From Gemmatimonas phototrophica (GTDB taxonomy: Bacteria; Gemmatimonadota; Gemmatimonadetes; Longimicrobiales; Gaopeijiaceae), in assembly GCA_945876015.1 (NCBI GenBank), contig CAMCNM010000057.1, forward strand, positions 1-9,598: a DNA stretch of 9,598 nucleotides, in the 5' to 3' direction. Positions within the stretch are counted from its first letter, which is position 1; every line of letters starts with the position of its first letter. Shown in pieces: positions 1 through 6,680 of this stretch. The translations under genes were made by a program, and so were the position numbers. The notes under the pieces are model-generated. The model saw only the letters and a list, made by a program, of their open reading frames with translations, had not been told where the DNA came from and made no database searches.

Positions 1-1
1 C

Positions 2-409
2 GCGCCCCAGCCAATCGAGAATCGGGTCAAGCGCAGCCGCTTCATCGAGCAGGTGACGATGGTGGGGGATCGCCGGAAGTTCGTCGCGCTGCTCGTGGTG
101 CCGGACTTCGTGGTCCTCGAGGGGTGGGCGAAGGGGCAGGGCATCGCGACCTCGGATCGGGCCGCCCTGCTCGCGTACCCCGCCGTGCAGAAGCTGATGG
201 AGACGGAGGCGCTGACCGGCCTCGGCGACCTGTCCCACGTCGAGATCCCCCAGAAGGTGGCGCTTCTCGCCAAGCCCTTCTCGATCGAAGACGGAACGCT
301 CACCCTGACCGACAAGGTGAAGCGGCGCGTCGTGCAGGAGCGCTACGCGTCGCTGATCGACCAGTTCTTCAAGCCGGAAAACGCGGACCAGACGGTCTTC
401 ACCTCGTGA
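2..409 (+). CDS. Long-chain acyl-CoA synthetase (AMP-forming), C-terminal fragment
   Basis: This is the C-terminal end of an AMP-forming long-chain fatty acid-CoA ligase; the frame is already open at base 2 and the rest of the gene lies to the left of the window. The first visible residues, APQPIENRVKRSRFIEQ, match the hinge and C-terminal subdomain of FadD15-type synthetases, where APxxIE is followed by a short helix and a strand reading VxGDRRKF. Near the end, the stretch LTLTDKVKRRVV corresponds to the A10 region, whose lysine positions the adenylate intermediate. The enzyme activates free fatty acids to acyl-CoA using ATP, usually at the inner face of the membrane. About 135 residues are visible of a family length near 600. 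The stop TGA is at 407-409, and cutA begins 7 bases later, so the two may be cotranscribed. The family is clear; substrate chain length cannot be judged from this part. Confidence 0.9.
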   Translation, partial: APQPIENRVKRSRFIEQVTMVGDRRKFVALLVVPDFVVLEGWAKGQGIATSDRAALLAYPAVQKLMETEALTGLGDLSHVEIPQKVALLAKPFSIEDGTLTLTDKVKRRVVQERYASLIDQFFKPENADQTVFTS

Positions 410-416
410 GGAACGG

Positions 417-737
417 TTGACCGACACGCGCGTCGTGCTGATGACCGTGCCCGACGCCTCCGTCGCCGAGGCGCTCGCGGCGGAGCTCGTGCAGTCGCGC
501 CTCGCCGCCTGCGCGTCCATCGTGCGCGGCGTCACCTCCGTGTTCTGGTGGCAGGATGAAGTGCAGCACGCGGACGAGGTGCTCGTGATCATGAAGACCC
601 CCGCCGACCGCGTCGACGCGCTCATCGCGCGGGCCGCCGAGCTCCACCCGTACGACGTGCCCGAGCTGCTCGCGCTCCCGGTCGAGGCGGGGCTCGCCTC
701 CTACATGGATTGGGTACGCGCGGAGTGCCGGGGCTGA
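417..737 (+). CDS. cutA: CutA1-type divalent cation tolerance protein
   Basis: This 106-residue protein has the normal length and motif order of CutA1, a small ferredoxin-like protein forming very stable trimers and linked in E. coli to copper and other divalent cation tolerance. Visible signatures are RLAACASI (residues 28-35), SVFWWQDEV (41-49), the strand VLVIMKT (55-61) and LHPYDVPELLALP (76-88), followed by the usual aromatic C-terminal YMDWV. The start is a TTG at 417; it is supported by a GAGGAACGG ribosome-binding site just upstream and by the first residues aligning with the usual CutA N-terminus. No signal peptide is visible, so it should be cytoplasmic. Its stop codon overlaps the ATG of the next gene by one base. 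The family assignment is secure, but the cellular role of CutA proteins outside E. coli is poorly defined. Confidence 0.93.
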   Translation: MTDTRVVLMTVPDASVAEALAAELVQSRLAACASIVRGVTSVFWWQDEVQHADEVLVIMKTPADRVDALIARAAELHPYDVPELLALPVEAGLASYMDWVRAECRG

Positions 738-1777
738 TGGGGCGGCGGCGGAGGAAGCAGGCGCGCGCCGAGCGCGGCATCCAGAGGGCGGAGACCGATA
801 TGGTTCAGGGAGAGCTGCTCGGGATGGAAGAGTCAGGGGAGGAGGTCGATGCCGGGCCCGACCTCGTTGGGCTCAAGGCGGTCGGCGAGACCGCTCCCGG
901 CGACGCCCCCGAGGTGGAGCCCGTCGCGCTCGCGCGTCCGGAGCCGGAAGCGGAGCCGGAGCCCGCGCCGGCAGCCCCATCCGCGTTCGAGCCCGAGGAA
1001 AGGCCGCCATCGGTGGTTCCCGCCCGGCCCGTAGTCTTCGAGCTCGTGGAGGATCCGCCGCAAGAGAGCGCGGAACCGGGCGCGGAGTCCGCCCCGGAAG
1101 CGCTCGCCGCTAGCGCTCCGATCGCCGACGCCGCTCCTGCGGTCGAGGAAGCGCCGACGCATCCCGAGGCCGAGCGTCTCGCCCGTGCTCGCGCACACAC
1201 CCGGGAGGGCCACCTGAACGAGGCGGCCGCGCTGTACAAGGCGATCGCCAAGGGCGACCCCTCGAACGTGAAGGCGCGCAACAACCTGGGCGTGCTGTAC
1301 GATGAGCTCGGCCACCACGCCCTGGCCCTCGAGCAGTTCGAGGCGGCGCGCGCGCTCGATCCGGAGAACGTCGAGGTCCTGGTCAACGTGGGCTCGGCGC
1401 TCGGATCACTCGGCCGCTTCGACGACGCCGAGCGGGAGCTCAGGCGCGCGCACAAGATCGCGCCCGAGGAAGTCTCCGTGCGCTCCGCCCTCGGCATCCT
1501 CGCGTTTCGCAGGGGTCTTTACAATCAGGCCGAGACGGAGCTGCGTTGGGTATGCGACCACGACCCCGAACACGGTCCGGCGCATTTCTATCGAGGCGAG
1601 GCCCTCAATCGCCTGGGGCGCGTGGATCAGGCGCTCGAGATGCTCGAGCGGGCCGCTCTGCTGCAGCCCAACAATCACCGGACGTACTACACGATGGGAA
1701 TCCTGTTCGACCGGAAGAACCTCCGCGAGGAAGCGTCGGCGATGTATCGCAAAGCGCGCGACCTCCAGCGCCGATGA
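737..1777 (+). CDS. TPR protein with disordered acidic/proline-rich N-terminal region
   Basis: The protein is about 346 residues. It opens with a basic patch (MGRRRRKQARAERG), continues through a low-complexity segment rich in Glu, Pro and Ala (about residues 30-143, for example RPEPEAEPEPAPAAP), and ends in about six consecutive 34-residue tetratricopeptide repeats (about 144-346). The repeats show the expected pattern, as in NNLGVLYDELGHHALALEQF and ALDPEN. TPR arrays bind other proteins, so a scaffold or adaptor role is likely, but the partner cannot be read from the sequence. No signal peptide or membrane segment is seen. I chose ATG 737 because it overlaps the cutA stop (TGATG), suggesting coupled translation. 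ATG 800 is an alternative with a better-spaced GGAG and would remove the basic patch; TTG 710 is also open. Its stop overlaps the next ATG by four bases (ATGA). Confidence 0.87.
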   Translation: MGRRRRKQARAERGIQRAETDMVQGELLGMEESGEEVDAGPDLVGLKAVGETAPGDAPEVEPVALARPEPEAEPEPAPAAPSAFEPEERPPSVVPARPVVFELVEDPPQESAEPGAESAPEALAASAPIADAAPAVEEAPTHPEAERLARARAHTREGHLNEAAALYKAIAKGDPSNVKARNNLGVLYDELGHHALALEQFEAARALDPENVEVLVNVGSALGSLGRFDDAERELRRAHKIAPEEVSVRSALGILAFRRGLYNQAETELRWVCDHDPEHGPAHFYRGEALNRLGRVDQALEMLERAALLQPNNHRTYYTMGILFDRKNLREEASAMYRKARDLQRR

Positions 1778-2280
1778 TCACGGTGCGCGTGGGCCGGCTC
1801 GACGAGTCCGAGACGGAAGCGCTCCTCTGCCCGGTGCGCTCCGACTTCTCGGGCCTCACCGGCGCGGGCCGACGGGTCGAGACCGGCGCGGGCGAAAAGG
1901 TGAAGGCGCGCCTCGAGGGCATGGGCGAACTGCCGGTGGGCGGGGCGGTGGTGACGCCGGGCGGTGACCTCCGGGTGCCGTTCATCATCCACGCGGTGGT
2001 CGAGTCGCGCGAGGAGTCGATGACTCCGATGGGGATCCAGCGCGCCGTGGTGAACGGACTGCGCCGCGCGCGCGAGTGGGAGGTCGCGTCGCTCTCGCTG
2101 CCTCCGGTCGGACTCGGGGTGGGGACGCTGGACGCCGAGCAGTCGGCCGAGATGGTCGTCGCGCTGCTGCGCGATCATCTCCAGGAGGGAGAGCCGCCCG
2201 CGGAGCTCGTGATCGTGGTCGAGAGCTCGTTCGAGGAGGATCTCTTCCGTCGCCTCATCGCCGCGGAGGATCATGCCTGA
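1774..2280 (+). CDS. Divergent macro-domain protein
   Basis: This 168-residue protein is probably a stand-alone macro domain, the fold that binds ADP-ribose and in some members removes it or O-acetyl groups from it. The centre and C-terminal half fit: LPVGGAVVTPGG (the G-x-A-x-x-T strand before the conserved histidine), VPFIIHAVV (the IIHxV strand), the helix GIQRAVVNGLRRA, and LPPVGLGVGTL, which matches the second phosphate-binding loop. The N-terminal part is atypical. The usual GDIT start is replaced by VGRLDES, and where catalytic relatives carry the NAAN motif the sequence reads CPVRSDFSG, so ordinary de-ADP-ribosylase activity is doubtful. The start ATG at 1774 overlaps the preceding TPR gene by four bases, and the end overlaps the next gene by eight, implying a coupled operon. 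It could be a nucleotide-sensing or purely binding domain. Fold call fairly sure; activity unknown. Confidence 0.78.
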   Translation: MITVRVGRLDESETEALLCPVRSDFSGLTGAGRRVETGAGEKVKARLEGMGELPVGGAVVTPGGDLRVPFIIHAVVESREESMTPMGIQRAVVNGLRRAREWEVASLSLPPVGLGVGTLDAEQSAEMVVALLRDHLQEGEPPAELVIVVESSFEEDLFRRLIAAEDHA

Positions 2281-3658
2281 CTCGGGGCGCCACGTGACCC
2301 GCAGGATCGTCGGCGTCCTGATCGTCGCCATCTGGATCGGCATGATCGGGTGGCAGATCCGGCGGGAGTACTATCAGCCGGAGCTGACCCGGCTGGCGGA
2401 GGCGACGCTGTCGCTCGCACCGGGCGTGAGCTTCTACACGCTCCAGATGGGCGAGCGGAGCGTCGGCCAGGCGACCTCGCGGCTCGACACGGTTCCGGAC
2501 GGGTTCGTGCTGGAGGACGTGATGTCGCTCGAGCTTCCCGCGCTGGGGCAGACCGGCACCGCGATGGTGCGGAGCGCGGTGCAGATGACCCGCTCCCTCG
2601 AGATGAAGACGTTCGACTTCGTGCTCGAGTCGTCGGTCGGCCGGTTCGAGGCGAACGGAGTGATGCGCGCGGACTCGACGCTCGTGGTGACGATCGACTC
2701 GGGCAGCGGTCCCCAGACCGTCGAATACAAGCTCGCAACGCCTCCCATATTCGCCTCGATCTTGCCGATCCGGCTGGCGATGACCGGCGGGCTCGTGACC
2801 GGCGGGACCGGCCGTTTCGCGGTCTTCGACCCGAGCACTCTGGGAACGCGTATAGTCGAGCTCGAGGTGCTCGAGCACGACACGCTCATCGTTCCCGACA
2901 GCGCGTCGCTCGAGCGCTCCACGGGGCGCTGGAGCCCGGCCCACTACGACTCGATTCCGGCGTGGCGCGTCGCGGAGAGCTACGGGGGCGTCTCGGTGGA
3001 GAGTTGGGTAGACGGGGACGGCCGCGTGATCCGGGCTTCGTCACCGCTCGGCTTTTCGATGCTCAAGACCGAATACGAGCTCGCGCTCCAGGACCGCGAC
3101 GACCAGCGCGCCGCCTTCGCGCGCGGCGAGCCGGCGCGCGGCGCCAACGAGGACGTCATCTTCTCGACCGCCATCCAGAGCAACGTCGATCTCGGAGCCG
3201 CGACCCGCTTCGAGCAGATCCGGTTCCGGCGCTCGGGGGTGGACCTGTCCGGATTCCAGCTCGACGGGGGGCGCCAATCGCTCGACGGCGACGTTCTGAC
3301 GGTTCGGCGCGAGAACTGGGACGAGCTGAATCCCGGTTACGAGCTTCCCTACAAGCTGATGGATCTGCGCGACGAGCTTCAGTCGGAGCCGCTCATCCAG
3401 AGCGACGATCCGCGCATCCTGCGTCAGGCTCGGCAGATCACCGCCGCGCGCGCGCAATTCCAGCTCGATCCCCGGCGCACCGCGGCGCAGCTCAACAACG
3501 CGGTCTTCAACATGATCGCGAAGGAAGTGACGATCTCGATACCGAGCGCGCTCCAGGTGCTCGAAAGCCGCAGGGGCGATTGCAACGAGCACACCGTGCT
3601 CTACGTCGCGCTCGCCCGTTCGCTCAGACCGACGTTACCAAGGGCATCACGGTCGTGA
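2273..3658 (+). CDS. Membrane-anchored transglutaminase-like protein, C-terminally truncated
   Basis: The frame encodes 461 residues beginning with one hydrophobic helix (about residues 12-29, IVGVLIVAIWIGMIGWQI), predicting a protein anchored in the inner membrane with a periplasmic body. Residues 30-300 form a beta-rich region of a kind often placed before a transglutaminase core. The core starts near residue 420 and shows ALQVLESRRGDCNEHTVLYV, with the catalytic cysteine at residue 437 (codon 3581-3583). In this family the Cys is followed by ALARSLGIPAR-like sequence and then the catalytic His and Asp. Here homology stops at ALARSL; ten unrelated residues follow before TGA 3656-3658. The triad is therefore incomplete and the enzyme is very probably inactive as written. 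The start ATG overlaps the macro-domain gene by 8 bases. The break coincides with a change of coding frame near 3625, so this is either a natural 3' deletion or an assembly joint. Confidence 0.82.
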   Translation: MPDSGRHVTRRIVGVLIVAIWIGMIGWQIRREYYQPELTRLAEATLSLAPGVSFYTLQMGERSVGQATSRLDTVPDGFVLEDVMSLELPALGQTGTAMVRSAVQMTRSLEMKTFDFVLESSVGRFEANGVMRADSTLVVTIDSGSGPQTVEYKLATPPIFASILPIRLAMTGGLVTGGTGRFAVFDPSTLGTRIVELEVLEHDTLIVPDSASLERSTGRWSPAHYDSIPAWRVAESYGGVSVESWVDGDGRVIRASSPLGFSMLKTEYELALQDRDDQRAAFARGEPARGANEDVIFSTAIQSNVDLGAATRFEQIRFRRSGVDLSGFQLDGGRQSLDGDVLTVRRENWDELNPGYELPYKLMDLRDELQSEPLIQSDDPRILRQARQITAARAQFQLDPRRTAAQLNNAVFNMIAKEVTISIPSALQVLESRRGDCNEHTVLYVALARSLRPTLPRASRS

Positions 3659-3660
3659 TG
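3615..3660 (+). other. Fusion/deletion junction between two broken genes
   Basis: Up to about 3625 the second codon phase carries the transglutaminase core (ALARSL). From CAG at 3625 onward the first codon phase carries the end of an FnIII domain and then a complete FnIII-TPR protein. Neither protein is complete: the first lacks its catalytic His and Asp, the second lacks its N-terminus and export signal. A single-base frameshift alone would not explain this, because sequence immediately after the joint does not continue the transglutaminase fold in any of the three frames. The most economical explanation is loss of intervening DNA, either in the genome or during assembly. I see no transposon end, tRNA or long direct repeat at the joint. 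Confidence 0.65.
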
Positions 3661-5199
3661 CGGTGGGGTGTGGACCTGCCGCCCGTGCGCACGCTCACCT
3701 CGACGTGGAGCGCGGACGCCGCCGAGCTGAGCTGGGATCGGGTCCCGGGCTCCTTCGTGACCGGATACCAGCTCGAGGGCGCCGCGTCCCCCGACGGTCC
3801 CTGGGAGCGAACCACCGCCGAGACCGCGACCCGGGTGCGCGTCCAGGATCCCGCGATCGCCTACTACCGGGTCGCCGCGCGCACGCTGACGGGCGCGGTG
3901 GGACGCACGTCGCCCGTGGCGCCTGCCAACCATCTGGCCGCGCTAGCCGCGTTCCGGGCGAAGGATTGGGCGCGCGCCCGCACGCTCGCGACCGAGGCGC
4001 TCGCGACGGTGGCCGGTGGCGCTGCCACAGCCGACAATCCGGCGCTGCTCGAGCTGCGCTGGGCGGGCTACGTGTCCGCCCACGAACTCGAGGATCACGA
4101 CGACGTCCTGAGGTGGGCCGGGCAGCTCCAGGCCGACCCCGGCGCGCACGCGTTCGAGTTTCTGTTCCGTCTCGCCGACACCCGGCAGCAGCAGGGCGAA
4201 CTCCGGCAGGCGATGGAACACGCGTCCACCGCGCTCCGGGCGCCCGCCGGATCGACCCCCGAGCAGCTCGCGACGCTGCGGCAGCTCGTGTTTTCCGACG
4301 CCTTGGAGCTGAAGATCTGGGACGCGGCGGCCGAAATGGGCGAGGAGATCATTCGCGTCTCCAACACGAACGATCCTGCGTTCGTCGAGCGCGTCATCCG
4401 CGCGCACCTGGAAAGCGGGAATCCCACGCGCGCGCAGCTGTTGATCCAGACCGCGATCGCGGGTTCCCCCAGCGCCCAGCAGCTCCGCCGCTTCGACGTT
4501 CTGTCGGTGGTCACGGCCAATCAGCTCGGGGATCATGCCGCGGCGCTCGAGCTGTCTAAGGTGGTTGGCACTTCGCTGGACGCGGACCTGTTCGTCATGT
4601 ACGAGGGGGCGTTGGCCAGCTCGCTCCTCCAGACCGGCGACCGCGAGGCCGCGCGCTTCGAGCTGATGTCGCTGACCAAGGACCCGCAGGACTACGGCGC
4701 GCTGGGCGACATGACGGTCGCGCGCTCGGCGGTGGCGCTCTACGGGAGCTACGTCGAGGCGGGCCAGATCGAGAACGGGAGGAGCATGCTCGACAGCATG
4801 CTCGCGGTCCTTCCGGCCGAGATGGCCGAGGTGCGCGGCTGGGTGCTCCAGCAGGCCGATTCGGTGGGCGCGGTCGCGGACACGCGGCTCAAGCTCGGCG
4901 AAGGCTTCAAGCTCTACGAGGACGCGTTGTTTCGCGACGCGCTGCGCTTCTTCCAGGCGGCCAATGATCGCACCGACCTGGACGTGGATCAGCGCCTGAT
5001 CGTGAAGGAGCTCCTGGCCAGCGTTCTCTACTCTTTCCAGCGCATCCCGGACGCCGACGAGATCTATCGGGGCGTGTTCGATGTGGACCCCGACTTCAAC
5101 CTGTCGGCCCACCTGGAGCATGTGAGCCAGGTGTACGGCATAACCGTATTCGCCGACGACCTGCTCCTCCACTTCAGCGAGGTCGGGCCGCTCCGGTAG
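3658..5199 (+). CDS. FnIII-TPR repeat protein, N-terminally truncated
   Basis: The coding signal in this frame begins near 3625, before any start codon; the first usable ATG is at 3658, sharing one base with the stop of the truncated transglutaminase (TGATG), which would give 513 residues. Upstream in frame, QTDVTKGITVV looks like the last strand of a fibronectin type III domain. A full FnIII-like domain follows (about residues 5-88: LPPVRTLTSTWSADAAELSW through YYRVAARTLTG). From about residue 90 to the end the protein is all-helical with degenerate TPR-like pairs, for example HLAALAAFRAKDWARARTLA and EGFKLYEDALFRDALRFFQA. No signal peptide is present, although FnIII-TPR proteins are typically exported, which agrees with a lost N-terminus. 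A role in protein-protein contacts at the envelope is an inference. The stop is TAG 5197-5199; 73 non-coding bases follow. Confidence 0.75.
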   Translation: MRWGVDLPPVRTLTSTWSADAAELSWDRVPGSFVTGYQLEGAASPDGPWERTTAETATRVRVQDPAIAYYRVAARTLTGAVGRTSPVAPANHLAALAAFRAKDWARARTLATEALATVAGGAATADNPALLELRWAGYVSAHELEDHDDVLRWAGQLQADPGAHAFEFLFRLADTRQQQGELRQAMEHASTALRAPAGSTPEQLATLRQLVFSDALELKIWDAAAEMGEEIIRVSNTNDPAFVERVIRAHLESGNPTRAQLLIQTAIAGSPSAQQLRRFDVLSVVTANQLGDHAAALELSKVVGTSLDADLFVMYEGALASSLLQTGDREAARFELMSLTKDPQDYGALGDMTVARSAVALYGSYVEAGQIENGRSMLDSMLAVLPAEMAEVRGWVLQQADSVGAVADTRLKLGEGFKLYEDALFRDALRFFQAANDRTDLDVDQRLIVKELLASVLYSFQRIPDADEIYRGVFDVDPDFNLSAHLEHVSQVYGITVFADDLLLHFSEVGPLR

Positions 5200-5272
5200 G
5201 TCGCCACCGGATCTTCTCCGCCCACCCCGCACTATTAGAGCCGTCGTTTCCAGGCCCGCTCCCGGAGCCCTC
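5200..5272. other. Short intergenic gap before the secreted-protein gene
   Basis: The 73 bases separate the FnIII-TPR gene from the secreted-protein/symporter group. A GGAG at 5264-5267 serves the GTG start. TATTAG at 5233-5238 is a possible -10 element but no -35 partner is visible at the right distance. No terminator hairpin is seen, so read-through from the upstream run is possible. Confidence 0.4.
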
Positions 5273-6520
5273 GTGAAGATCAGCCCTCGTCTGCTGCTGT
5301 TGTTGTTGGCCGTGACCCTGCCCGCGCCCATGGTGGCGCAGGTGCCCGACACCCTCGCGGCCGAGCCGGCCGAGCCACCCCCTCCGGCGGGGCTCGCCGC
5401 GGCCGAGATCGCCCGCTCGCTCCGGTGCGTGCCCACTCTGGCGCGCCTCGACACGCTGAACGTGAAGCTCGAGCCGCTCGCGGTCCGGTCCACTCGCATG
5501 CGTCAGCTGCTCGACGCCGTCACGAGGGAGGACACCACGCGCGCGGCACCCTTCGACGCGCGGGACCCCGTGGATGCCTCGGTCAGCAGGTGGTTCGCCG
5601 CGGATCAGACGCTGGCGGTTCAGTACTCGACAACTGGCGACTCGCTGGTCGAGGCCCGTCGCGCGCGGGGGCGCGAAGAGATCGGGAAGCGCCTCCAGAG
5701 CGTGATCGACTCCACCAACGTGCGCGCCAAGGAGCTGATGGACGCGACCGGCGAGCTCGACGGCGAGGTCGCCGAATGTGAGAACGTCCTGCTGGTGCGG
5801 AGCGCCGTGCTCGAGCGGTGTCCCCCGTCGCTGACGATCCCCGTCTGCGCCGCCGCCCGCACCGACTCGGTGGTGGCGACCTACCACTTCGTGGGCGACC
5901 CGGTCGAGATGTGGGACGTGGAGTCGTCCTCGCTGTGGACCGATCCCGTGCGGCTGGGCGTGAGCCCGAATGGATCCATCCTCGGAGCGGAAAGCAGCGT
6001 GAGCGAACGGCGCGGGAATCTGGTCCTCGGCCTCGCCATCCGACCCATGGTCCAGGAGCGCGCCAACCTGACGCCGGAGGAGCTCGCCACCCTCGAGGCC
6101 GGCCTCGACTCGATCGGCGTCACGTACAAGCATCCGCGGTTCGTGATCGCGCCGACCCTGTCGTTCGAGTTCATCATCGCCGAGCCGATCGCCGGGGAGA
6201 ACTTCTACTTCCTCCACTTCGGAGATCTCTCGCAGCCGACCAGGGACGTGATCTGGTCCGGGCCGGCGCCGGCCCGGGGTCCGACCCGCATGATCATTCC
6301 CGGCAGAAAGTCCGTTCTCGACCGGCTCGCCGCGGGCGAGATCGTGTCCCTGACCGCGGTGCGCTTCGCGGATGCCACGTCGAAGCAGGCGGAGGCCGTC
6401 TACAGCCTCGAGCTCCCTTCGCTTCGGCAGGACAGCGCGGTCGGCGGGCTGATGCAATACTACACGGGCGGCCAGCTCGGGCAGGATTTCGACGCGATCG
6501 TCCCACCGACGGGCGGTTGA
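5273..6520 (+). CDS. Secreted/periplasmic protein of unknown function
   Basis: I do not recognise this 415-residue protein. It starts with a clear Sec signal peptide: MKISPR, then a leucine-rich core (LLLLLLAVTLPAP) and a probable cleavage after MVA, near residue 22. A short proline-rich linker follows (AEPAEPPPPAG). Residues about 110-170 are charged and helical, possibly coiled-coil (VEARRARGREEIGKRLQSVI). The C-terminal half is beta-rich, with segments such as PTLSFEFIIAEPIAGENFYF. Cysteines in RSLRCVP, VAECENV and ERCPPSLTIPVC could form disulfides in the periplasm. The GTG start at 5273 is chosen because it opens the signal peptide directly and has GGAG five bases upstream. The next gene, a small membrane protein, begins four bases after its stop, so this gene is probably cotranscribed with the symporter downstream. 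It may act as an envelope sensor or structural protein, but nothing in the sequence decides this. Confidence 0.8.
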   Translation: MKISPRLLLLLLAVTLPAPMVAQVPDTLAAEPAEPPPPAGLAAAEIARSLRCVPTLARLDTLNVKLEPLAVRSTRMRQLLDAVTREDTTRAAPFDARDPVDASVSRWFAADQTLAVQYSTTGDSLVEARRARGREEIGKRLQSVIDSTNVRAKELMDATGELDGEVAECENVLLVRSAVLERCPPSLTIPVCAAARTDSVVATYHFVGDPVEMWDVESSSLWTDPVRLGVSPNGSILGAESSVSERRGNLVLGLAIRPMVQERANLTPEELATLEAGLDSIGVTYKHPRFVIAPTLSFEFIIAEPIAGENFYFLHFGDLSQPTRDVIWSGPAPARGPTRMIIPGRKSVLDRLAAGEIVSLTAVRFADATSKQAEAVYSLELPSLRQDSAVGGLMQYYTGGQLGQDFDAIVPPTGG

Positions 6521-6524
6521 GCTG

Positions 6525-6671
6525 GTGACCCCGGTTCCGAGCGGCGCGGCTGACGGGGATTCGGATTTCTCCCGACGACGCCTACGGCGCGTGATCGTCC
6601 AGATCTTCGCCGTCCAGATCGTCACCCTGCTCGGTCTCTGGCTTCTCGGCGCCGTCTTCGGCGTCTCCTGA
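6525..6671 (+). CDS. Small single-helix membrane protein upstream of the symporter
   Basis: This 48-residue reading frame fills the gap between the secreted protein and the symporter. It begins at GTG 6525 (MTPVPSGAADGD), has a basic stretch FSRRRLRR (residues 15-22), then one strongly hydrophobic helix (about residues 23-46, VIVQIFAVQIVTLLGLWLLG) and ends at TGA 6669-6671. The charge pattern (Arg-rich just before the helix) predicts an N-in, single-pass inner-membrane protein. Its stop lies 9 bases before the symporter ATG, and the bases of the stop form part of that gene's ribosome-binding site, so the two are likely coupled. Several SSS transporters are encoded beside a small membrane partner (for example YjcH, DUF485, next to ActP, or DUF4212 proteins). 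Position and topology suggest a similar accessory role here, although no homology to those families is visible. No strong Shine-Dalgarno precedes the GTG, and the start could differ. Confidence 0.68.
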   Translation: MTPVPSGAADGDSDFSRRRLRRVIVQIFAVQIVTLLGLWLLGAVFGVS

Positions 6672-6674
6672 GGG
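6669..6674 (+). promoter_or_regulatory. Ribosome-binding site of the symporter, overlapping the upstream stop codon
   Basis: TGAGGG contains both the TGA stop of the small membrane protein and the GAGG Shine-Dalgarno core, six bases before ATG 6681. The overlap means ribosomes finishing the small gene are already positioned for the symporter, supporting coupled translation. Confidence 0.6.
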
Positions 6675-6680
6675 CTACTC

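Noticed and set aside
2350..3620. Upstream extension of the FnIII-TPR frame back to 2350
   Set aside because: The frame is open by chance over the transglutaminase gene; its translation there is Arg/Ala-rich low complexity with no domain, and meaningful sequence starts only near 3625.
5209..5240. Promoter with -10 TATTAG at 5233-5238
   Set aside because: No acceptable -35 hexamer is found 16-18 bases upstream, so the match is probably chance.
5266..5290. Direct repeat AGCCCTCGT, twice, 16 bases apart, around the GTG start
   Set aside because: Only nine bases, second copy within the coding region, no palindromy; likely coincidence in GC-rich sequence.
3943..5499. Long minus-strand open frame antisense to the FnIII-TPR gene
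   Set aside because: Composition is that of an antisense shadow (Arg, His, Val, Glu-rich, no domain), while the plus frame has coherent TPR helices.
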